Origin: Conchocele bisecta
Lineage: Eukaryota; Mollusca; Bivalvia; Lucinida; Thyasiridae
Assembly: GCA_029237695.1 (NCBI GenBank)
Contig: CM055266.1
Span: forward strand, 7,512,064 to 7,576,063
Reading direction: 5' to 3'
DNA length: 64,000 bases
Shown piece by piece: positions 1 through 13,569 of the stretch. Each line of letters starts with the position of its first letter. Position 1 is the first letter of the stretch. Under the pieces are notes generated by a model, which saw only the letters and a program-made list of their open reading frames with translations, was not told the origin of the DNA and did not search any database. The translations under genes were made by a program, and so were the position numbers.

Positions 1-49
1 ACCTAACAACAACCAGAGTATTCCACCTCCGTCACCTACATCGATACCA

Positions 50-1929
50 TTGCCCACTCGTTCTGCACGCACAAATAATAAGGAACAGCCAAAGTCACAA
101 TTTGATACATTACACTTTAAGTTACTAGGGGCAGGAAGGGCAGTGATTACAACATTTCAGTTCGCCATTGCGTTAGCAACTTACGTAGGCAAGAATATGT
201 CATCTAACGACGTTAAATGCACCCGGGACATCATAAAAGTTAGTACACAGAAAAAGTGGATTGACAGGGCAAAGTCATTCACTGCACCCGCTAGTATGCG
301 CAACGTAGAGTTTAAATTACTCAAAACACAAACGCAATCAACTAACAATACACAACGCAAACAACAACAAAACCAGCCACAAACTGCAATCGGAATCGCT
401 AATCATCCCGACTTTATAGGTCTGAGTAAGGAAGACTTAATGTTGGCAGTAAACGCCAATGAGATCAATATCACCGCGGCACATCAAATAGGAAAAACCA
501 AAATCTACTCTACTAATTCACTTCAGCACATCCCTGCCCTATCAAATTACACCAGCATCCTACATTAACGAAGGCAACCCCATTGACATCGGCATAACAA
601 TCCAACGACCGATTCGCTGCAAGAAGTGTCAGCAATTTGGTCACATACAAAAAGCATGCAAAAACAACACAATAATATGCCCCATCTGCGCGTACAACCA
701 TTATTACAAATACTGCACGAGCAAACACACCAGGGACAATGATTTCTGCAATAACTGTTACGTAGCTGACGTACAGGCTTGTGGACATCTGTCAAGTGAT
801 CCCTACTGCCCGATGCTACTTAAATACAAATCACATCTCGAACAAAAGAACAACACTACGCAACTGGCACGCAACGCACTAAAATAACAAATAATGAACC
901 CTGCAACAAAAACACTGCCTATTCGAGTAGTCACCAACAACACACCTGTAAAGCAACAAACTACAAAACAGCCTCCAAAGAATCCAGCCCCACAAAAGGA
1001 AAACATAAAACAAACAAACCCCAAAGAAGAAAACATGCAAGGATACGTTTCTAAACAACAGCTCTTAAAACTAATTTCGGCTCTTGAAATTGCAATTGAA
1101 AAACAACTAGGAGTAACCACCAATGGCATTATAGGACAAATAGCAGAACAACACTTAGGACAAAATGTAACAACAACAACAATTCCTAGCACACCACCCA
1201 CTGAAAAATTGCATACGTCACAGATGGACAGATCCCAATCAGAAACTTCTATACTAAACGTTTTAGGTGAACTGGCTAATGCGGACAAGGTAATAAAGAC
1301 ACTAAACAAATTTAAATCAATAAAACAATCGACCACTAGCGGACAAAGTATTACTCTACTAAGGAACTGGGGGGAAACAAATCAACACTAACACCGAGCC
1401 CGTAATGTTTGATAGCAGCATGGACGACTCCGACCCAAATAAACTAAAAATCGTAAAATCAACCGAATCTATAGAGTCTTATCCCATTTACACACTAACA
1501 AGTATCTCCAATATTTCGACCATTAGTGCAGACATCACAACACTACAAGAAATAAACGATAATGAGGACACACCAATAAACAAACAAACGTCAAGCAATA
1601 GTGTTGCCACATCAACACCCAATAACAGTCCAGCAAAAAAACTTACAACTATAGATAATTCTAATATGCGTAAAACTATAACAGCAAATTGTAAATATAA
1701 TACAAAATCCATAAAAGATACTCTAGCCGAAGTTGGCTCAAAAGTAAATACAGGCGTGAACAAACAGAATAAATTTACTAACAAGCAGAAGATAGGTAAA
1801 CACGTATTAAAATCAGTGTCACCGTCAGCGGAACAACAACAACAGTGCAATTTCACACTAGTTAACGGTAATAAAGTCCTAAATTCACAGAAAAGGAGTC
1901 AGGCATATGCACCAAAAAGCTCATCCTAA
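50..1929 (+). pseudogene. LINE ORF1 (gag-like, CCHC zinc knuckles), frameshifted
   Basis: ORF1 proteins bind LINE RNA and form the ribonucleoprotein. The reading runs through at least three pieces: 50-568, about 549-887 after a +1 shift, 888-1391 in the same frame after an in-frame TAA at 885-887, and 1405-1929 in a third frame. The second piece holds the diagnostic knuckles: a CX2CX4HX4C motif (CKKCQQFGHIQKAC, about 618-659), a CX2CX3HX4C motif (CPICAYNHYYKYC) and a third C/H-rich motif (CNNC...CGH...C). The third and fourth pieces are Q/N/T/K-rich and low in complexity, and whether all of 894-1929 belongs to ORF1 is less certain. The true start may lie upstream of the window. Confidence 0.75.
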
Positions 1930-1955
1930 GCAAAACATATATAGAATAAACAAAT

Positions 1956-4900
1956 ATGGGTAGAAACAAAAACAAAGGAATGACCCTGACCGTCTTTCAA
2001 TGGAACTTTCGGGGTTTTGTAAAAACAAAAGGAGAGCTTATCAACGTTTTAGAAAATAATGTAATGTCACCTGATGTAATATGCCTGCAAGAAATGTCAA
2101 AGCCTTCAACACTCACTGGATACAACCTCGTATCCGACGCAACCAATTCTTTCCATGGCAGTGGGGTAGGAATATACGCTAAAAACGGAATATCATGTGT
2201 AGAACTTAAAACAAATCACCTTACAGAAAAACTAAATAACCTCTATTGTGGTATTAAGGTACTCAGCAATAAAGGAAACATTGATATATTAAATGTGTAC
2301 ATTGGCCCTGGTAACTATAATCACGAACTCAAACTAAACAACCTCAATAAAATTATCACACAATTAAGCAATAAATCTCTAATATTGGGTGACTTCAACG
2401 GGCACAACCCACTATGGGACGTGCATTACATTTCTAAGACAAACAAAGTAGGTGATGAAATAATACAATTTCTAGATAATACTGATTATGTAGTACTTAA
2501 CAACGGACCTGTAACTTTCGATACGTCACACATTTCTTCAAGTAAAGGTATTGGAATAACACCCGACATAACATTAGCAACACCTGCCTTAGCTTCCTTG
2601 ACCTCCTGGTCCGTCCATGACTCTACACTAGGAAGTGACCACTATCCGATAATTACTAAAGTTTCTACCCAATACCATAGAAGTACTCCCGCCACCATTC
2701 CTAAATGGAAGTTAGGACATGCTAACTGGGAGCTATTCCAACAACTATGCACTAATAGACTACACACAGATAAAAATCTAGATACAAAACAATACCACGA
2801 TGAATGTGTGAGCACCCTCTATAACATAAGTAAGGAGAGTATACCACAGACAAGTGGTAAAGCTCATAATCGCCCAACCAATCCCTGGTGGACACCAGCT
2901 TGCTCAGATGCCATTAAAAACAGGGAGAACTGTCTGCGTAGATGGAAACAAGCACACAAATATCATACAACACTTAAACAAACTAGGCGAGAGGAATATT
3001 TAAAAGCTAAGTCCCTCGCGACTGAAGTAATTAACGACGCAACCTTGTGGTTGGGAGAAATTTATATCTGAAATAAATAACGACAAAACGAATAAAGAAT
3101 TATGGGACCAATTTAATAGAATCAGAGGAAAAGCTATAAAGCCAATGCCTCCACTATTACATAACAATAGCAATGTGTACGACAACAAACAAAAAGCAGA
3201 GGTGCTCACAGACCATTATACAACTATGTCAAGTGACAATAACCTTAATCCCGAATTCAAAACAGTTAAGGTTAAGAGAAACCCCGAAATTCAAACAAAA
3301 ATAGATACTAACACGTTATGGCCAGAATATAATGAGGCTGACTACCTCAAGCGGTGCTTCATTATGTCAGAACTAAAATATGCCCTTAACAATAAGAAAA
3401 ACTCTGCACCAGGAGCAGACAAGATTCACTACGCAATACTAAAGCATCTCCCAAAAGAATCCATGGAACAACTGCTTCTGGTGATAAATAAGTCCTGGGT
3501 AAATGGTACACTACCTGATACCTGGAAAGAAGCTACCATCATCCCTATATTGAAACCAAAGAAGGACCCAACACTCCCGCCCTCATACAGACCCATTTCT
3601 CTAACACCAGCAATATGTAAACTAATGGAAACGATGGTAGCTAACAGATTAACAGATTAAAACATCACTTAGAAACAAATCAGAAACTGAGCCTGACCCA
3701 ATCAGGATTCCGAAATAACATATCTACATTAGATCAACTCGCACGACTAGACACAATTATTAAAACAGCCATGATGGAAAAGAAAATGGTCGTTGCAGTA
3801 TTCCTAGATTTAGAAAAAGCCTTTGACCTAATGCGGACGAAAGGTGCAATAGAACAACTCATCGGGAAGGGCATAAATAACAGAATGTTGTTGTGGCTTG
3901 ACAACTTTCTGACGGGCAGAAAAATTAGAGTGAGAATAGGATCAGAACACTCCGAATTTCAAAATGTAGATAACGGTAGCCCCAGGACAGCGTAGTTAGT
4001 CCAATGCTGTTTAACATCATGATATATACATTTTATAACGAACTCAATGAGAACAACTCAATTACAACTATCAAAAATGATCTATCGCAATTTGCAGATG
4101 ATAGCTCGATCTGGCATGTACATGCAGATCTCAATATAGCCTTCGGGGCTGTACAGACAACATTAGATAAAATCACAACATGGCAAAATAAATGGGGGTT
4201 TAAAATATCCCCACTAAAAACTGAGGCAGTCATCTTTCATAGAGGAGGATACTTATTCTATAAAACCACGGAGCAACGGTATACATATAAAGGAGATCAA
4301 CAATACAAAATTAAAGAACTAGTTGTTAACAATCAGGCAATACCATACAAAAAATGCGCAAAGTTCCTAGGTATGTACTTGGACGATAGACTTACCTGGG
4401 GACCTCACATATCAGATCTAATTCAACGTTGCAGGAAGGATCTAAATCTAATGAAACTAATCTCAGGTACATATTATGGTGCAGACAAATCCTCCCTCCT
4501 ACAACTATATAAAGCATTAATCCTGTCGAAGATGGACTATGGATGCATGCTATACAAAGATGCTGCGGCTGCTCACCTGGATAAGTTATAATTAATTCAA
4601 AGAGCAGCGCTAAGGCTTGCCACGGGTGCCTATAAAAGTACAAGAGCTGCAGTAATCGAAGTAGAAACAGCAGTGGTACCACTAGATTTAAGAAGGGAAC
4701 AAACATTACTCAAATACTGGGTCCGAACCCAACCCCATGGCGCTCACCTACCAATCAACGAACTAATACAACTCAAACCAGCATACAAATACAATATTAT
4801 TAAACTAAAACGAGACGCAACCAATACAGTCAATAATTATACCAACAAAAAAGCCAATATAAAAACGTGTTATGCAATGAATGCACTAACCTTAACAGAA

Positions 4901-5939
4901 GATTACGATTTGGGTGGATGCGAGATGCAGCCATTCAAAACACATATCCCGTATTATCTATTTGAAATTACAGCTCGATCTGATCTAACTGAAATTATAA
5001 AAGATAAAACTAAGAATCCAACCCTCAGCCTCAAACACGCAATGGAACATTTATAACATAATTGGAAAGACAGCCTACATCTATACGGACGGTAGCAAAA
5101 ACCCAGAACTCGGTATCACCTCAGCTGCGTTTGTGGTCCCGGAACTAGGTCACGTAGAACAATACAAACTGGCCCCCAATCTAACTGTATTTACTTCGGA
5201 ACTTATTGCAATTGAAAAAGCCCTCATATTCAACCTAAAATTAAAATACTACAATAACACTGTAATCATAACAGACTCACTAAGCTCTATCCAAGTAATC
5301 AACACAGGTACGTCTAAAACGAGACTCACAAGGTCCATACCATTAACATTTTTATAAGTAAACATATGGAACAAGGGAAACATATTAATATAGACTGGGT
5401 ACCCTCACATGTTGGAATACCTGGAAACGAAGAAGCCGACCGAGCGGCAAGCACAGCTCATTTGATAGGAATGCAAGATAATACTCTGCCTACACACGGA
5501 GAATTATATTCAGTCATTAAACAAAAAATAAAATAAAAATGGCAAAAACGATGGGATAACATTCATAAGCATTACTATGGCGGGCACACATTTCAAGTCA
5601 TGGTGCCTACCATACCAAAATAAATGTAAACAATACAGCAAGGATAGAATGTCAGATAAAATAATAACACGACTCAGACTAGGTAGAAACGGTATAAAGG
5701 CAAATCTTCATTTGAATTGTAGTCAGTGCGACGAAGATGAAATAGAAGAACTGGACCACTATTTCTTCTTCTGCCCAGCGCATGAATTAGCAAGAGAAGA
5801 TCTAGCCGCTGTCTGCTTAAAAAATAATGTTATATCATCTCCATATAATTTAATATTCCCCCCTAAAGAATGCGAAAATGAAATACACTTAGTTGTACTA
5901 AAATACATTAAGGCGACAGGGTACTGGAATAAAATATAA
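1956..5939 (+). pseudogene. LINE ORF2: APE endonuclease - reverse transcriptase - RNase H - CCHC, multiply frameshifted
   Basis: ORF2 nicks target DNA and reverse-transcribes the element RNA. Endonuclease (1956-3050): motifs QWNFRG, LQEM, LGDFNGHNPLW and LGSDHYPII are all present. RT (about 3140-4590): GADKIHYAILKHLP, SYRPISLTPAICKLME, FLDLEKAFD, NGSP...SPMLFN and the catalytic FADD. RNase H (about 5060-5480): YTDGSK, SELIAIEKAL, TDSLSS and SHVGIPGNEEAD. C-terminal zinc motif CSQCDEDE...DHYFFFC near 5720-5770. Frames change near 3048, 3655, 3990, 5050 and 5345, and in-frame stops occur at 4589-4591 and 5535-5537. It follows ORF1 after about 26 bp. No activity is possible in this copy. Confidence 0.92.
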
Positions 5940-6010
5940 ACATGACACCGTTGCTCCACTAAAATTAAAAGCTGTCAAAAATAAATGATATAATGATTTT
6001 ACTTTAAAAT

Positions 6011-9000
6011 ACAACTCATGCAAACAGTTATACGCCGGTATCGTGGATAGAAACACAATATAAACCCCGATGGAGTGGCCGAGCTAAGTTACGTCCGTGA
6101 AACTGGGCCCCATGGTCTCCATCCCATATATGAAAACCGCTGTAAATATTTTCAGGAATTACCAATTTAATATAATCTGTAAACATGTCAATAGACGTCC
6201 GCACACTCGGTCGGGAGGCGTTACTCATTCTAGAGTGAATAGTCGAATGACGAGCAACATCAATTGTGTCGGGGATACATGTTTCTCCGGCAACGAGAGG
6301 ACTGTTGCATACTATGCTGCTCGTCTGCCTGCTGGATGCTCGCACCTAATAATACTAATATTAATATTAGATCAATGGTGACAGCTGGGTGCTGCCTGCA
6401 TCCAATGCTACAACACTCATCACCATCAGTCTGGTCATTGGTGCCACTGGTCTCATAAAAATAGCGTGTTCACTTGCAACAAGGAAAGTAACATAATGTC
6501 ACGATATGCGATGCAATCAAATAAGTATAATATAATGCACCTATACCATTTCTTCCATAATGGTGGTACCTGGCGGTTATCATTGATCACGAGGCAATCA
6601 ACTCAAACAACCAACTATTACAATCATTAATCATACAGACCCATCAAACTCAAACATTTAATGTGGTGCCCGGTCATACGGGTGGTTAGCACAACTGAAT
6701 CGGGTAGCTCCGATCATTTTAACGATATCCTGCGAGCTGCCGCCCCTGGTTGGACGCTGTATTGACTCCCGAACGGACCGTATGGGGACGGGGCCGCGGG
6801 GGGCGGTGTCACCTGGGAATCCACCGCCACCTGGGAATCCCGTCCGCTTGCGACTGAGAAGGCCATTCTAGCATAACCATATCTAGAATTACCATACAAG
6901 TAAGCCCACCCAACGGGTATGTACTCGATCGGAACTGGCCCGGGAAAGTCTCTTGCGTATGGACTGCCTTATCGAGGATTAGTACTGGGAAATTAACGAG
7001 ACGATATGTACATGCTCGTGTGGGCTAACACATGAATTCAAAATTAACATACAAGTAATCCCACCCAACTAGTGTACGGAATTCAACTAGTGTACAATCC
7101 CGATATGCTATTAAGTACTATGTTAGACTAGACTTAGTAGATTATATTTAGTAGTAGTGGTAAGGGTAATGAGTTGAAAGAGGAAGGGTCAACAATTGGT
7201 CTGGTACCGGTGGAACTCGCTTCACCAACGAAGCCTGTTTAGTCGGTGACTGACGGACTCTTCTTGCACGCATTATTGTTGGCCGCCTTCTAACCACTCA
7301 AGCCAGACTACTTCTGGTATTTTAATCAAACTGCAACAATAGGGTGAGTGGTGGGATTTCACATATATGCATATGCGTACTTGTATATATATCCATGTAC
7401 ATATATAGAGCACGCACCGTCTGATAACAACATATACTGGACTCGCAGAGATTGACATCGATCCGTGCATAAAATGCCACGGCTTCTGTCGGTCTCTACG
7501 AAGCTCCGGAACGGCTGGTGTCGTGGGGATATCGTTGTCGGGAACCGTAAAGTCGCCCCGAACCCCTGCGATATCAGCCGTTACAAACAGTAATAATATA
7601 CAAACAAAATCAATTACCCAAGGCACACACATTATTCGAAAATAGCACTACTCGAGTGAGCAATGACTTTGGTTGAACCTAGCAGCTACCCGAGTACGTC
7701 ACAATCCAAATAACTGCATAGCGGTCTGGTCGAAGGGTGGGAAGCATAACTGAATGTCAATGCCAATAACTGACGGCTGATGTCACTAAAATAGCCAACA
7801 ACTCCAGAACACTCTAACGATCTCCAGCAAGCTACATGCCCCAAAACCGACCAACATGCATTATAGATATAAATCCCAAGTCTGAAACAAGTGCCGCTCT
7901 AATATAAACTTGTATTTTAACTGTAATGTAATTTTTAAATTGGCCCGATAATACAACAATAAAAAACATATAGGAACACATACGTCTAGGTCCACACTGT
8001 CGCCGAGGAATAATCATAATACACATATGTATACATGTCCATGATATGTACATATGCAAAAATGCATAGCATGACCAGGAGTCCCATCTCAAATACACGA
8101 AACAGATAGGGACCATACAATTGATGCTGAATAACCATACATGTTCTTCTCCCAAGATTTGTTGTAGCACCAATGCGTCACCAACGAACAGACACCGAGA
8201 GGACCGCATCCAGGTACACCGATACTTGTCTAGTAAGTAGACAAATATCACAGACTCTCACTAGGTCACAACTGGTCTGGTCCATCCCAGGCAAGCGTCC
8301 AGGGAGTTCAGAATCTGCGGACGTAATACACTCATGTCACCCATAAGTCCACTCCGTCCATCTTATGATAGACCACGCGAGACACGGGGGCGGCTCATAG
8401 CTCCCTTACGTGTGTCTCGTCCCGAATGGTAGGGTGATAGATTTTTGTATTTTTTACTACATCCAAGCACGCAATAATAGCTTACTTCCGCCAACACGGA
8501 CGGTCACTTACACGCATAGGCATTATACATGTACACAATACTCCGCACAGCAGCGTGTAGTGTAGTAAAGAATATGCATAACATAAACAAATATAAACTC
8601 ACACACCCATTGTGTCCGGTAAAACCACTAAGGCGACCAAGTCAACATATGAAGTCATAGAAGACAGAAGCTGCTCCCGCTGATTGAAAGCCTGGAGTGC
8701 TTGGTGAACCCGGGTGTCACAAATAACCGGTGGATCCACTCCATACAAACACGACGCTAGAAGACCGAAGCACAAGAACGGAGGATTTCTGCCTGCATCA
8801 ATATACCTCAAAGCGCCGAACTGTTTCTGTGCAGTTAGTGGTCGAGCCGGGCATAGTGGTCTCATCATATTGTCCATATAGTCAATCAACAGAAGATGGC
8901 CATATGGGCACCAGCTATTTCGCCCTTAGGGCAGTAGATGAGCCAAGTCAATATGACATTGGACATAACCCTGACAGACACACTTAGATAGGCACGCACC

Positions 9001-9520
9001 CACAACATATACATACACAATCCAGATAAGGGCATCTGCGATTTTCAAGCACACAGCTCACTCAAACACAAACCAGATGCGGTCCTCGCGGTGTAGCCAG
9101 ACGCCTACGACACCAACAAAGAGAAGAACAGAACAAAATTTGTATTGTCAATCAATCAATCGCTACAACATACTATTATATTTTGCATTATCTTTGTGTT
9201 ATCTTAAGCCACATCGAAACTTTAACATTCGTTATTTTGTGTTTGTTTTTCCCATTTACGATATTATGTTAATAAATATGAAAATATACTATTGTTATCT
9301 TGTGAAAAACTCAAACTCCATGACAATGTGTATGATGACATCAATGTATGAAAGAGAAACATGTTAGCATAGGTAATATTCGTTAGCCACATCCACTTAT
9401 CTTCGTTTATTACTACATATAAACAATATATATACATTAATATACGCTTTTATCTTATTTAGTATCATTTTTTAACCATAAAACGATATAAAACTAAATA
9501 TAAAAACAAAATATTGGGGC
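6011..9520. other. Non-coding DNA without recognisable genes
   Basis: I see no supportable gene here. Short open frames on both strands lack recognisable motifs. A short motif, CATACAAGTAA(G/T)CCCACCCAAC, occurs near 6892 and 7051. The minus-strand frame at 8599-8889 has a slight resemblance to a Mediator subunit that I rejected. Confidence 0.5.
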
Positions 9521-9577
9521 CGAGGTGTCTTAGGGCCGAGGTGTCTGGGGCCGATGTGTCTGGGGCCGAGGTGTCAC
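9521..9577. repeat. Short tandem repeat, GGGGCCGAGGTGTCT-like unit
   Basis: Four consecutive 14-16 bp units of the form GGGGCCGAGGTGTCT, with small variants, in otherwise AT-rich DNA. Confidence 0.8.
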
Positions 9578-10381
9578 TAAAGCTGTCCGCGGAAATATGT
9601 GCTTTATTCTTCCCTTTTTCGGTCAAAATGTGCTTATTGTATGATATACTAATGATATATTGTTGAAAACGTATATAATACAATCATAAATGTTATTTTT
9701 AATGAAGATTTAGGTAGATTTGGGTAAATCGTGCTGCCGCACCACTTACCTTGGCTATTGCGGTCCACGGTTGTCAGTCTAATTAAACCAACACCCTCCA
9801 TTTAACAATATTGCTATCCTGTAAGGCTGTATACAATATTTCTTACCTAGATACAAAATAAATTGAATAAATCTCCATTTGAATAGGAATTTGCATTTAG
9901 TAACCATTGCTGAAACTAGATCTTTCATCGTCGTTTCTTTCCAATATCGCCCTTCGCTGTTGTTGTTGTTGTTACTGAAAGCTAAGTCAGTTACACATAT
10001 TCTGATTGGACAGGTAATACTCAATATCCAATCAAATCGATCGTACCTGAAATAATATTTTGCGCATGCGCAATAAAACACAATTTTTCCAAGATGGATC
10101 ACCCTTAAATATAAGAAAAACATCCTTAAATATAAGAAATACAGATGGATGCGCCCACGAACCACATGGAGAGTGATGATGATAAAGTCATTTTTCCATT
10201 AAAATCTGGAGAAAGCATAATCGAAACGAAGCCTGTGTTTTCTTCAGATTCTAGGTTATCAACATACATACGGTTTTGCTGTTAACACTGTTTTTGACTA
10301 CCGCACTATATAAATTTCGCACCAGTTTCGTTCCCCAATTGCCAGAATTGGCCCAAATCTAGACATAGACTTAACATGTAA
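9578..10381. other. Non-coding AT-rich DNA
   Basis: No gene is recognised. It contains a short duplicated phrase, CCTTAAATATAAGAAA, at about 10105 and 10122. Confidence 0.5.
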
Positions 10382-10692
10382 CTTAGAAAATCTCAGCTCT
10401 ACGGTTGTGTTTTACTATTTGATCTGTCTTTTATATTTTCTGTATCCGTGAGAGCTGAGACCCTGATAGTGTAACATTTAGTCACAATAACAGCCCAATT
10501 TGTCCTGGTGTTTTGCCACACAAATGGGAATAAAAGGATAACCAATGTCAAACTATGTATACCTACATGTGTATTATTGGTCTATGAATGTTTTTAACAT
10601 GACTGTGAAGTGCTAAACTTCGCACTCGTCTGACTGTGTAGCAAAACACCAGGACAGATGAAACACATCCGTAGAGCTGAGATTTTCTAAGC
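10382..10692. mobile_element. MITE-like element, CTTAGAAAATCTCAGCTC family, copy A
   Basis: The left end CTTAGAAAATCTCAGCTCTA and the right end are inverted complements over about 28 bp. Inside are TTTTACTATTTGATCTGTCT- and AACAGCCCAATTTGTCCTGG-type phrases shared with copies at 33279-33545 and 58371-58547. There is no coding capacity, so this is a non-autonomous DNA element. Confidence 0.85.
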
Positions 10693-11677
10693 TAACTAAC
10701 ATGCCATGTCTATATCATGTTTAACTTCTATTTTTCATTATCCGACTTTTATTATTTACTTTGCTATAGAGACTGGCTTCCATCCCGTTGTGTCACATAG
10801 CGAAATCGAAACTCGAATATTCGATACGAATACGCGCATAATTTTGACACTTTGTGAACTGTACGATACCGAAATCATCTGACAATTATTATACGTTTAA
10901 ATATTATTAATACACCAAATTTCATTAATATTTGATATCAGTCTTCGAATTTAGCCGCTGGTCCGATGCCCGAGGCCAGTAAAATTTCCGGCGGGCCAGT
11001 AAAATTCAGAAGCTGGCAGGCCCGGCTGACCAGTAGAAATTTTCAGCATAATTCAGAATTATGCGAAACCCAAATTCGTCTTGTTTATTATTTTCTATCA
11101 GGAAGCATCGTAAACTGGTCACCAGAAGCACGTTCCTCATATTCAACATGTTCTTGTGTAACGTGTGGAGCATACGACCGGAAACCAGTCTTATCGTCAC
11201 AGCCACAAATAAGAAAAGCACTGCACACATTACCAGTCAATTCAGACTCCCAAAATCAAACATTGTCCGGTCATTAACCTGATCAGCTGGCAATTGCCAG
11301 GTAACGGCTGATCCATTTACCTGTTTATAGTTGTGGCTAGTTGATATTATCGTTATTTACTTGACAAAAATACAAGTATCTTGCTTCCCTAACAGTTAAT
11401 ATTGTTTGTGTATGCTGGTACACCAGAATTATGGTAAAACATTACCATTTTAAAACTTGATTAACTATTTTATTTTGTGTGTTCAATTGATGTAATAGCC
11501 GATTTATGACATCGCATCGAAGAGCCTGTGTGTATTAAATGTTTCAAACACGACTTTTCCATTACACAAATCGATAAATATAGTACATTGACCATAAAAG
11601 ATATATTTTCGGCTAAACTTGAAAATGGGTCATCAGAGTAGAAACAGGTAAGACTGGGCAAATAGATAGTGTGATCA
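10693..11677. other. Non-coding DNA
   Basis: Two overlapping open frames near 10966-11282 have no motif I recognise, and I do not call them genes. Confidence 0.45.
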
Positions 11678-11897
11678 GGGGCCGTTTCACTAAACTTCTT
11701 ACGACTAAATTGTTCGTAAGTGCGAACTTATGATAGTCTGTACATTTTACATTAACAATGTTTTGTTGTAAACAATTATTGGATTTACATTTATTGAGCA
11801 TAGGCTGGTGTAAATCCATCAATTGAACTTTCTAGACGATCCTAGCTTTGCACTTACGAACATTTTAGTCGTAGTACGAAGTTTAGTGAAATGGCCC
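11678..11897. mobile_element. MITE, GGGCCGTTTCACTAAACTTC family, copy 1
   Basis: The ends are inverted complements (GGGGCCGTTTCACTAAACTT... and ...AGTTTAGTGAAATGGCCC). The interior is also partly self-complementary (TTCGTAAGTGC with GCACTTACGAA), so the whole unit can fold back. Related copies lie at 11901-12135, 53543-53785 and 59527-59770. Confidence 0.88.
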
Positions 11898-11900
11898 ACA

Positions 11901-12135
11901 GGGGCCTTTCACTAAACTTCGTACGACTAAGAAGTTTAAGTGCAAAAATAAAATTGACAACGAAGTTGCATTAGCAGCCGATGATGGGAAATATTTTGTG
12001 GATTCTTTCATATTTAATGACCCTTACATGTAGGTGCATAATGATAGCATTGGTGAACCACATTAATGTGTTAAGCAAATTTATAGACATCTTCGTACAA
12101 ACCTTTTGGTCGTATGACGTTTAGTGAAACGGGCC
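11901..12135. mobile_element. MITE, GGGCCGTTTCACTAAACTTC family, copy 2
   Basis: It begins GGGGCCTTTCACTAAACTTC and ends GTTTAGTGAAACGGGCC. It sits 3 bp after copy 1 in the same orientation, with a diverged interior. Confidence 0.85.
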
Positions 12136-12187
12136 GCTGGTTCTGCATTGTTTGCCATGCAATCAGAGCATGATCAGATTTATTGGT

Positions 12188-12262
12188 GTATAGCGGCCTA
12201 TCAACAGCTATGGTCTTTTAAAGTCGGGCCAACGGGTTCGATCCCGCAAGTAACCTGCTGCA
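12188..12262 (+). repeat. Possible tRNA-derived SINE head
   Basis: GGTTCGATCCC at 12235-12245 fits a pol III B box and sits in a short T-arm-like stem. A weak A-box-like TAGCGGCCTATC lies about 45 bp upstream. No full cloverleaf is visible, so this is not called a tRNA. Confidence 0.3.
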
Positions 12263-12454
12263 TTGTGGAGAAAATCCCAAAATCAGAGGGAATATTTACA
12301 TCGAAATGTAATCAGACCGGAGGGCCAAACCAGGTCTCTGTTCGGGATATCGGTATGGATGAACCCCGATCGTTGAATTACCCATCGCATGCTCCCACCT
12401 GCCACCCACCAAAGAAAAGCTTGTGCGACAGACAATATGCACGAATACACTATA

Positions 12455-12622
12455 GTAGAACCTCAATAAACCGAACACCAAGAAAACATCTATTTTGATG
12501 GGATTCTTGGCCATTTATCTCAGATGTTAATGTATGTTCATGATTGAAAAGCACGCACATACGTATCAAAATGGTCATATGCCTGCTTTCCTGATCTACA
12601 GTTGAACATCTCTAAACCGGAC
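12455..12622. repeat. pogo/Tc1-like MITE ends
   Basis: Two phrases of the type GTAGAACCTCAATAAACCGAAC and GTTGAACATCTCTAAACCGG resemble the terminal repeats of pogo/Tigger-type elements. Between them lies GGCCATTTATCTCAGATG..., shared with the copy at 30640-30838. Both ends face the same way, so the copy is rearranged. Confidence 0.5.
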
Positions 12623-13569
12623 ATTTCAAGTCATTTGACCTTGACCGACATTGAGCATAGGTATTGCATTGGTGGGAAATAAAATGAAAATATGGATGAC
12701 AAATAAGTATACGAAATTTCAAATCAATCTGACTTAACAGAGAAACAAAGATAGTTGGCAGCCAAAATCTTTAAATCCAACTTTCGCGGCCATCGTACCT
12801 GGACAAAATCCATAGTGACCACATGGTCAATTTCAGTTGATCAATACGTGATTGTCAGTCGGCAAATTCCGTGATATCGGCTTTTTTCGTAATCTCTCGG
12901 AAATCTACAGGTGTCACGTGATGTACGTAATTTTATCGATATGTAAATCGATAATCAATGTACATGTAGTGTGGCGATTCCACCATTGACCACTGTGCTA
13001 TTATTTCTAACCATATCACATAAAGATGAAATTATATTAAGTATTACAAGTTGCAATTATGTCAAAAATAATCAAATAAAACAAAGTCTATGCTGAAATT
13101 ACAAATTCTGTTTAGTTTGCAGAAAATAATTCTACCCTGGTTGTACAAATAAAGTTCAAGGAAGTTTAGTTTGCAGTAACAATCGTTAAATCGCGTAAAT
13201 AATTACAGATGACCGATGTACTCGTTATATGGGCCGCGCCATACGAAAACCGGGCTTAATGACAACGTCATGAAAAGCGGTAAACGACGTCGGAAAAACG
13301 ACGTCGGAAAAACGACGTTTCAAATTGTCTAGCGTCGCCGTAAAAGTTCACAGTTTGCCCTCCCATTTACGTTTACTGGTGTCAGTTAACATTAAGTGTG
13401 AACAGAAAACGGAAAATGATAACTTACTGAAACTTTCACTAATATGAGACACGATACCTTGTACCTCGGTACACATATTATGACGTCATGACTTGACGTC
13501 ACGTACTTGTGACGTCATTGGACGTGAATACATGTTTGACGTTATGGCTATGGTGTCCTGACAAAATAT
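12623..13569. other. Non-coding DNA with dispersed repeat pieces
   Basis: TTATTTCTAACCATATCA (near 13001) and ACCCTGGTTGTACAAAT (near 13135) recur near 16853 and 16780, so parts of one repeat family are present in different order. A cluster of GACGTC-containing phrases lies at 13268-13320. No gene is seen. Confidence 0.55.

Larger units (their letters stand above)
1..6010 (+). mobile_element. Degenerate non-LTR retrotransposon (LINE), RNase H-bearing I/Jockey-superfamily type
   Basis: Two consecutive plus-strand reading regions carry a gag-like ORF1 with zinc knuckles and an ORF2 with APE endonuclease, reverse transcriptase, RNase H and a C-terminal zinc-binding motif, the order expected in the I/Nimb/Loa part of the I-Jockey superfamily. 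The 5' end lies beyond the window. The 3' end is placed just after the ORF2 stop, in an A/T-rich tail with ATAAATGATATAATGA-like sequence around 5980-6000. Both ORFs contain several frameshifts and stops, so the copy is dead. The clade below superfamily level is inference. Confidence 0.9.

Noticed and set aside
8599..8889. Minus-strand frame with YIDAGRNPP resembling part of Mediator subunit 10
   Set aside because: Only about eight residues look similar. The rest does not follow the family, no splice site fits at the divergence point, and no other exon is present.
12188..12262. tRNA gene suggested by GGTTCGATCCC
   Set aside because: No acceptor stem or anticodon arm can be built; at most a SINE remnant.
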